Under the pieces are notes generated by a model. The model saw only the letters and a list, made by a program, of their open reading frames with translations, searched no databases and had not been told where the DNA came from. The translations under genes and the position numbers were made by a program. A DNA stretch of 64,000 nucleotides, taken from the NCBI GenBank assembly GCA_963506915.1, contig CAUORE010000003.1, positions 12,314 to 76,313 of the forward strand. Direction: 5' to 3'. The stretch comes from JABCPE02 sp963506915 (lineage in GTDB: Bacteria; Bacteroidota; Bacteroidia; Flavobacteriales; Weeksellaceae). Below are positions 58,515-64,000 of the stretch, piece after piece. The first letter of the stretch is position 1, and the number at the start of each line of letters is the position of its first letter.

Positions 58515-58939
58515 ATAAAATAAAATGGCTTCTTGTCGCCCTCTGTATAATAGGACTGGTAGGAGTAAGAGTTTTAGAAAACAAAATATTCTACGACCCT
58601 TTCTTAAAATATTTCGCGAGTACCAGCACCAATCCTGCATTCCCTCAGTTTGAGTGGGCTGGGCTCATTGGCAGCCATATTTTCAGGTTTTTATTAAATC
58701 TTATTTTTTCTTTGGGAATTGTTCATTTCTTGTTTTTAAATAAAAAATGGACTTTTCAAGCGATGGTTTTAATCACTTTATCTTTCATTCTTTTCTTCCC
58801 TATTTATCTATATTCTGTTTATACGGAATTTAGTTTCGGGAATTTGTTTTCGTTTTACATCAGAAGATTTGTGATTCAGCCTCTGCCTGTTTTACTGATA
58901 GTTCCACTGTTTTATTACAGAAAAAATCTCATAAAATAA
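58511..58939 (+). CDS. Exosortase F-associated membrane protein
   Basis: This 142-residue protein has four membrane segments (about 5-22, 48-70, 78-98 and 115-138). It overlaps xrtF by 4 bases (ATGA), the standard arrangement of the exosortase F-associated family, whose role is unknown. A conserved loop WAGLIGSHIFRFLLNLIFSLG is visible near residue 48. It is likely a membrane partner of XrtF, inferred from the constant pairing. A strong terminator follows the stop codon. Confidence 0.85.
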   Translation: MNKIKWLLVALCIIGLVGVRVLENKIFYDPFLKYFASTSTNPAFPQFEWAGLIGSHIFRFLLNLIFSLGIVHFLFLNKKWTFQAMVLITLSFILFFPIYLYSVYTEFSFGNLFSFYIRRFVIQPLPVLLIVPLFYYRKNLIK

Positions 58940-58972
58940 ATCAAGGCTCGTTTTCACAAGCCTTGATTTTTT
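58938..58972. terminator. Bidirectional terminator after the xrtF operon
   Basis: The stem AAATCAAGGCT / AGCCTTGATTT with a 10-base loop and T run lies on the stop codon of the XrtF-associated gene. The convergent DUF4407 gene ends directly after it. Confidence 0.9.
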
Positions 58973-60007
58973 CTACATATTATCCAAATCTTTTTTGAAT
59001 TTCTCTATTCTAAAATCCGTGGAGATAGTTCCTTTTTCTATTTTTTCTTTCGCGTAGAGCTTTGTTTCAGTTTCGGTTTTTTCTAAAAGATAATCGTAAG
59101 GTCCTGCGGTAGAAATCAATTTGACCAAAACAGGCGAAATTTCTAAACAAATGAAAAGTCCCATGATGAACATCGCTGCTACAGCCATGATGGGATTTGC
59201 GCCTAACTCATCCAGTGCCTGAAGCCGCGCTGCGAAACCATTGAACCTATTTTCCGAATCCTCGCTGTTTTTCTGCTCCGTTTGTAGGTTGGTATAGACT
59301 TTAGAGATTTCCTCGTCTAGATATTTCAGCCGTGGCTCCATCTGCTTTTGATAGGCTTCCAGCTCTTTTTTCTTGTTGTCGCGGATTTCGGTTTTTCTCT
59401 TTGCATTTGGCCCAAAACCAGCCTTACCGCTCGTAAGTCCTGTTTCTTTGCCCAGAACCTCTCTTTCTAAATCCACCACTGCGGAATCATAGGCTTTTTG
59501 GTAAGATTCTATCTGGCTTTGGATTTGTTCTTTTTCTTTTGCAAAAGGCCCTGACTGCTGCAGAATCCTGCTGTTCATTTGTTCCTGAAGTTCGGTTTTA
59601 TTCCTTTGGATAATGGTGTTCAGCTGTTTATTGATTTCTTTTTCAAAAATCTTTAATTCCAATGGTTTTGAAATAACAATTCCTAAAAACACCGCCAAAA
59701 TCAAACGAGGAAGCGTCAGCAGAAGTTGGTTTTTCCAAGAAACCGTTTTCTTGATAGAGGACACGATGTATCTGTCCAGATTAAAAATCATCAGTCCCCA
59801 TACAGCCCCCGCCGCCAGTGCAGCGTGGAAATCATCAAAAATGGTAAAGGTAGCATACCCTGCGGAGATTCCCGCAAAAAAACCTGTGAATAAAACAATC
59901 CCTCCGATGCCGGAATATTTATTCCACTCGGAAGGAGTTTTCTTTAAGATGTGAAGATTCGCACCAGAGCAAATCATCAAAAATTTCTGAATAAAGTTTA
60001 TTTTCAT
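58973..60007 (-). CDS. DUF4407 family membrane protein
   Basis: This 344-residue protein of the DUF4407 family (function unknown) has three N-terminal membrane segments (about residues 33-55, 60-82 and 92-110), a long periplasmic or cytoplasmic coiled coil (about 120-235, rich in Gln, Glu and Lys) and one more membrane segment (about 262-285). The motif WGLMIFNLDRYIVSSIKK between the second and third segments is typical. Its role in the envelope is unclear. It is a single-gene unit 34 bases downstream of asd on the same strand. Confidence 0.85.
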   Translation of the reverse strand: MKINFIQKFLMICSGANLHILKKTPSEWNKYSGIGGIVLFTGFFAGISAGYATFTIFDDFHAALAAGAVWGLMIFNLDRYIVSSIKKTVSWKNQLLLTLPRLILAVFLGIVISKPLELKIFEKEINKQLNTIIQRNKTELQEQMNSRILQQSGPFAKEKEQIQSQIESYQKAYDSAVVDLEREVLGKETGLTSGKAGFGPNAKRKTEIRDNKKKELEAYQKQMEPRLKYLDEEISKVYTNLQTEQKNSEDSENRFNGFAARLQALDELGANPIMAVAAMFIMGLFICLEISPVLVKLISTAGPYDYLLEKTETETKLYAKEKIEKGTISTDFRIEKFKKDLDNM

Positions 60008-60041
60008 TTTTCCGTACTATGTGTACGGTGTTATACCAAAA

Positions 60042-61031
60042 TTATACCAACTGATTTCTGACCAAATATTCTGCGATTTGGACAGCGTTCGTAGCTGCAC
60101 CTTTTCTTAGATTATCCGCCACTATCCAGCAGTTGAGCGTTTTTGGCTGAGAATTATCTCTTCTTATTCTCCCTACAAAAACCTCATCTTTCCCTTCGGA
60201 ATAGAACGGCATAGGGTATTTTTTATTGGCTACATCATCCTCCAATATAACGCCTGGCGTGTTTGAAAGAATCTGCTTAACCTCCTCTATATCAAAGTCT
60301 TCATTGAACTCAATATTCACACTCTCCGAATGTCCGCCCTGCACAGGAACACGAACAGCCGTCGCTGTGATTTCAAAACTACGGTCTCCCAAAATCTTTT
60401 TAGGCTCGGTCATTAGTTTTAGTTCCTCTTTTGTGTAGTCATCATCTGCGAAAACATCACAGTGCGGAAGTGCATTTTTGAAAATCTGATAAGGATAAAC
60501 TTTCTCACACTCTTCGCCTTTTATTTCTTGGTTGAGCTGGTCTACTGCCGCCTTACCCGTTCCCGTAACTGACTGATATGTAGACACTACCACTCTTTTC
60601 AGTCCGTATTTTCTGTGCAGTGGATTTAGAATCATTACCAGCTGAATCGTAGAGCAGTTAGGATTTGCGATGATTTTGTCTTCTTGGGTCAGGACATCGG
60701 CATTTATCTCTGGTACGACCAGTTTTTTGGTAACATCCATTCTCCAAGCCGAAGAATTATCAATCACCGTAGTTCCTGCCTCTGCAAATTTCGGTGCAAA
60801 CTCCAGAGAAGTGCCTCCACCAGCCGAAAACAGCGCTATCTCTGGCTTCATGTCGATGGCATCCTGCATGGACACTACCGAATATTCTTTGCCTTTAAAA
60901 CTAATTTTTTTTCCGACAGATTTTTCCGAAGCCACTGGGACAATTTCCTTCACAGGGAAATTTCTTTCTTCCAAAACTTTCAGCATGATTTGTCCTACCA
61001 TTCCTGTAGCACCCACTACCGCAATTTTCAT
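60042..61031 (-). CDS. asd: Aspartate-semialdehyde dehydrogenase
   Basis: This 329-residue enzyme makes aspartate semialdehyde for lysine, threonine and methionine synthesis and for the diaminopimelate of peptidoglycan. It has the NADP motif GATGMVGQ (7-14), catalytic Cys126 in ANPNCSTIQL and the active-site His in QGGHSESVNIEF. The length and motif fit the Gram-positive-like/plant-type asd subgroup used in Bacteroidota. It is 22 bases downstream of a small membrane protein gene. Confidence 0.95.
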   Translation of the reverse strand: MKIAVVGATGMVGQIMLKVLEERNFPVKEIVPVASEKSVGKKISFKGKEYSVVSMQDAIDMKPEIALFSAGGGTSLEFAPKFAEAGTTVIDNSSAWRMDVTKKLVVPEINADVLTQEDKIIANPNCSTIQLVMILNPLHRKYGLKRVVVSTYQSVTGTGKAAVDQLNQEIKGEECEKVYPYQIFKNALPHCDVFADDDYTKEELKLMTEPKKILGDRSFEITATAVRVPVQGGHSESVNIEFNEDFDIEEVKQILSNTPGVILEDDVANKKYPMPFYSEGKDEVFVGRIRRDNSQPKTLNCWIVADNLRKGAATNAVQIAEYLVRNQLV

Positions 61032-61053
61032 ATGAGTAAATTCTATTTTTTAA

Positions 61054-61470
61054 TTAACCAAAAATAAGTCTCCAAGGATATGCATACTCAAAAAGTAACG
61101 CTGATACTAATGCAATGATTACTATCTTTAGGCTTAATTGTTTATTGTTTTTTAGGTATGTGTATACATATGTTATCATTCCTGCACAAAGTAAAATGCT
61201 TATCCCATACTCAAAATGTTTCAAAAGTGAAGAAAATCCTGAAACTTCCGAAAATTCTGGTGAATAAATTCCTAAAAAAACACCCAATATACCCTGAACA
61301 TATAATAACATCATCGAAAAAAAGCCTGTTTTTCTCAAAACTTCTGAAATTACACCTTTATAACTAAGATGCACTTGTAATAATAGAAAAATAAACGCTC
61401 CAAAAACTACCACTGTGGAAAAAGAAATTCCCTTATGAGTACTATATACACTATTAAATAAATCCTCCAT
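61054..61470 (-). CDS. Small four-segment membrane protein, unknown
   Basis: This 138-residue protein has four hydrophobic segments (about 15-33, 45-65, 85-105 and 113-131). It starts MEDLFNSVYSTHKGISFSTVVVFG, and STHKG at the start of the first segment and GFFSMMLLYVQGILGVFLGI in the second stand out. No family could be named with confidence. It lies 22 bases upstream of asd and may be transcribed with it, though no functional link is apparent. Confidence 0.65.
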   Translation of the reverse strand: MEDLFNSVYSTHKGISFSTVVVFGAFIFLLLQVHLSYKGVISEVLRKTGFFSMMLLYVQGILGVFLGIYSPEFSEVSGFSSLLKHFEYGISILLCAGMITYVYTYLKNNKQLSLKIVIIALVSALLFEYAYPWRLIFG

Positions 61471-61495
61471 TTTATTCTAAATTAAGAAACGCAAA

Positions 61496-61527
61496 TATAA
61501 AAAATCCTAACTAAAAAGTTAGGATTT
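61496..61527 (-). terminator. Terminator of the partial TonB-dependent receptor
   Basis: The stem AAATCCTAAC / GTTAGGATTT with a six-base loop is followed on the minus strand by a T-rich run. It lies 26 bases after the stop codon of the receptor gene. Confidence 0.85.
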
Positions 61528-61552
61528 CCATTTATTATCTTCTTGTTTTTTA

Positions 61553-64000
61553 CTAGAAGTTGAATGATACACTAGCAGCCCAAGTTCTTCCAAATCCGAA
61601 ATAAACTTTGTTTCCTGTGTCTATTCCTTTATAAGTAATACCTGTGGCATCACTATCTCCTGCAAATACACTTGTGTATGATTCTGAGATATAAGTAGTG
61701 TCAAATAGGTTATAAACATTTCCTCTGAAAGTGAAAGAATGTTTATTATCTCTTAACCTCAACTTATAAGAAAGACCTAAATCAAACAAATTATAACTTG
61801 GTAATTGTAATGCTTTTCTACCCTCTACATTGAATGAATAAACATCCAAATTAGCATAAAGCTTATCAACATATCTCCAGTTAACATCCAATTTCAATCC
61901 AGAAACGGGCTCTACAGTTACTCCTGCAGAAGCTGTAAGCTGAGCAGCATCTCCTACTTTTACTTTATCCAAAAGCAAATCTACTTCATTTGTTGTTTTT
62001 CCTGCTGGAATATATTTAGTATTATCTTGTTTAAACATTTCTGCATGAGCATTCCCTTTATAGAACCAATCCCCTATAGAGAACATACCATTTACAGTAA
62101 CAATCTTATTAATTTTATAAGATGCATCAAACTCTATCCCTTGGTGAACTTCATCTAAATTATTAACCTCTCCATAATAACGAGTTCCTGCCCCATCTTT
62201 ATATAATGCTGTTCTGAGATATCTATCATCCCATGTTGTTCTATACAAGTTTAAATTAGCATTAAACCCTCCATATTTTACACCATACCCAACTTCTATT
62301 CCCAAAATTTTCTCATTTGTATTTCCTGTAGTTGCTATATTTTCATTTCCTCTATAGATTGCATTAAAGAAAGGCTGTCTGTTGTAATATCCTACATTTC
62401 CAAATACATTATGATGTTCATTGATATTGTAATTTACCCCTCCTTTCACATTATATCCTATTTTATTTTGGAATCCTGTTTTGGTATTCATTACTTGGCC
62501 TTTTTTAGATGGTGTAACTCCATCTATAATAAAGTCATCTATTCTTTGGAAACCTTGGTTAGAAACAGACCCTTGTACAAATGCTGAAAATTTATCTGTA
62601 GTATATTCTACCTGACCAAATCCTCCATACCATATAACCTCTCCCTCATTACTAAAGCCTATTCTATCACTTAATGGCTGTGTTTTAGCAAAAGGATTCC
62701 AACTTGGAACAGCTTCATAAGAATTTGTAATAGTCCTTACAGGATTATTTTTATCAGAACTATCACGATACCCTGAAGCACCTAAGAAATCCGATGCTAA
62801 TTGATAATGATATCCTTTATAATATCTCCCATCAAAACCTACACTAAATTTCCAATTTTTATTGATTTCATGTTGAAAATTAGTTAAGAGACCAAACCAG
62901 TTATGTGAGTTTACAGAGGTTCTTCTTATCAATTGCCCTGTAGCTGGAGTTGAAGCCTTATTAGCTGTTACTATATTATCAAACAAATATAATCCTGTAT
63001 CTGAATCTCTAAATCTATCAATTCCTCTACCATTTACACTACCTAAATTTCCTGTTCCTGCTCCTCTACCAAATGAAGCATAAGCAACAGTACTCAATTT
63101 AGATGATTTTGCGATATTCCAATCCCAGTTCAAAGATGCAATAGGTTTGTGATAATAGTTCACCGCCATAGAATATTGTCTAGATACTCCATCATTTCCT
63201 GTAAGATAGCCCCAGTCAGAGTTATATCTTCTTCCGTATTTTAAATAATCCGTAATTGTAATGGAAGTTTGTCTCTTGTTATGCCATTGAGGAGCTCCTG
63301 TAATTGTTAATTGGAAATCATGCTTCTTATTTGGCTGAAACCCTAAAGCAAAATAGTAGTTATACCCTTCAAAGTCTGTTCCATCTGCATACATTGCTCC
63401 TGCTGTTCTACTTAACAAGAAAGATGTAGACCATCCTGTTTTTCCTTTACCTGTATTATATGTAAATAGAGCTTTGTGATAACCATTATTCCCTACTCCT
63501 ACCGATACCAAGCCTCCCTGTTTCTTATCCGCTGCTCTAGTTATTATATTGATAGTTCCTCCTACAGATGCTATTGCTAATTTAGATGCTCCAAGTCCTC
63601 TTTGAACCTGCATAGCAGAAGTCACATCTGATAGTCCTGCCCAGTTAGACCAATAAACTTTACCATTTTCCATGTCATTCACTGGCATACCATTTACCAT
63701 TACGGCAATGTTTTCATTTTGGAATCCTCTAATGTTAATTTTTGAATCTCCAAAACCACCACCCGCTTTTGTAGCATATACAGAAGGAGTTGAGTTCAAA
63801 ACCTCAGGGAATTCCTGGTTTCCAAGCTTTTCTACAATAGCTCCTTCTTTTATTGTAGATACAGCTACTGGAGTTTTTCTGTCTTTAGCGATGTCTGCTA
63901 CTCCCACAAGAACTACTTCATCAATGTTCTTTTCTGAACCTTGGGTTTCCTCTTGTGCAAAATAAAAACTTGCCGTTGTTAAAGTCAATGCTGCTATCGC
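61553..64000 (-). CDS. TonB-dependent receptor (5' end outside window)
   Basis: This outer membrane transporter covers at least 815 residues and its 5' end is beyond the window: the frame stays open to base 64000 in the signal peptide (AIAALTLTTASFYFAQ). The plug domain (about the first 150 residues) contains KINIRGFQNENIAVMVNGMPVND and SVGGTINIITR, and the barrel ends RTWAASVSFNF, a typical terminal beta-signal. There is no N-terminal carboxypeptidase-like domain. The substrate is unknown: no riboswitch or partner gene is visible within the window. Confidence 0.92.
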   Translation of the reverse strand, partial: AIAALTLTTASFYFAQEETQGSEKNIDEVVLVGVADIAKDRKTPVAVSTIKEGAIVEKLGNQEFPEVLNSTPSVYATKAGGGFGDSKINIRGFQNENIAVMVNGMPVNDMENGKVYWSNWAGLSDVTSAMQVQRGLGASKLAIASVGGTINIITRAADKKQGGLVSVGVGNNGYHKALFTYNTGKGKTGWSTSFLLSRTAGAMYADGTDFEGYNYYFALGFQPNKKHDFQLTITGAPQWHNKRQTSITITDYLKYGRRYNSDWGYLTGNDGVSRQYSMAVNYYHKPIASLNWDWNIAKSSKLSTVAYASFGRGAGTGNLGSVNGRGIDRFRDSDTGLYLFDNIVTANKASTPATGQLIRRTSVNSHNWFGLLTNFQHEINKNWKFSVGFDGRYYKGYHYQLASDFLGASGYRDSSDKNNPVRTITNSYEAVPSWNPFAKTQPLSDRIGFSNEGEVIWYGGFGQVEYTTDKFSAFVQGSVSNQGFQRIDDFIIDGVTPSKKGQVMNTKTGFQNKIGYNVKGGVNYNINEHHNVFGNVGYYNRQPFFNAIYRGNENIATTGNTNEKILGIEVGYGVKYGGFNANLNLYRTTWDDRYLRTALYKDGAGTRYYGEVNNLDEVHQGIEFDASYKINKIVTVNGMFSIGDWFYKGNAHAEMFKQDNTKYIPAGKTTNEVDLLLDKVKVGDAAQLTASAGVTVEPVSGLKLDVNWRYVDKLYANLDVYSFNVEGRKALQLPSYNLFDLGLSYKLRLRDNKHSFTFRGNVYNLFDTTYISESYTSVFAGDSDATGITYKGIDTGNKVYFGFGRTWAASVSFNF

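Overview
The window is chromosomal DNA from a low-GC member of the Bacteroidota, most likely class Flavobacteriia and probably family Weeksellaceae (the Chryseobacterium, Cloacibacterium, Riemerella, Bergeyella group). The call rests on flavobacterial -7 promoter boxes (TAnnTTTG) in many gaps, the absence of Shine-Dalgarno sites, TonB-dependent receptors, an exosortase of the XrtF type with its usual partner, and Bacteroidota-only families in typical neighbourhoods (DUF6089-uppS-bamA-ompH-ompH, DUF3822-rsmD). The genus cannot be fixed from sequence alone. No rRNA, tRNA, CRISPR array, transposon or prophage was recognised.

Layout. 1-4938: envelope biogenesis operon (outer membrane barrel, uppS, bamA, two OmpH/Skp chaperones). 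5017-8644: thioesterase, rfbD, a glutamine amidotransferase, comM. 8690-9663: a small accessory-looking locus with a 36-residue peptide, a TerB-like protein and a divergent Xre regulator. 9667-14571: MscS-like channel, ferredoxin, MazG-like protein, U32 peptidase, rmuC, RNA methyltransferase. 14612-16699: Lys/Glu/Ala repeat lipoprotein, then a membrane-anchored putative DNA-binding protein paired with a lipoprotein. 16645-21745: 5-FTHF cyclo-ligase, secA, DUF2795, a sugar-nucleotide epimerase. 21828-24050: YadA-head repeat protein and a DUF2797 protein. 24082-32347: exopolysaccharide locus on the minus strand (Wzc, Wza, WecA-like, EpsG-like polymerase, GT2, deacetylase, SGNH hydrolase). 32352-35990: a degenerate arginase-family protein and topA. 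36119-38349: TPP riboswitch controlling a TonB-dependent receptor. 38390-40844: S1/P1 nuclease and a large conserved protein with a nucleosidase-like C-terminus. 41079-48356: dps, murI, folA, DUF3822, rsmD, DUF6973, accD, nadK, CBS protein and a pseudouridine synthase. 48433-51649: a porin and an OFA-type MFS carrier, divergently transcribed across a 556-base gap. 51716-57896: hemW, a PEP synthase-like gene, rluD, a PASTA protein. 57990-58939: exosortase XrtF and partner. 58973-64000: DUF4407, asd, a small membrane protein and a TonB-dependent receptor that runs off the window.

How it fits together. Most of the window is housekeeping: envelope assembly, tRNA and rRNA modification, one-carbon, NAD and lipid metabolism. 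The less ordinary parts are the TerB/Xre/peptide locus, the membrane-anchored regulator and lipoprotein pair, the compact polysaccharide locus with a Gly-Tyr-tailed kinase, and several family members that have lost hallmark residues (arginase-like protein, AccD zinc ribbon, PEP synthase regulatory Thr). Terminator hairpins and -7 boxes mark many transcription-unit borders and were used to correct several start codons.
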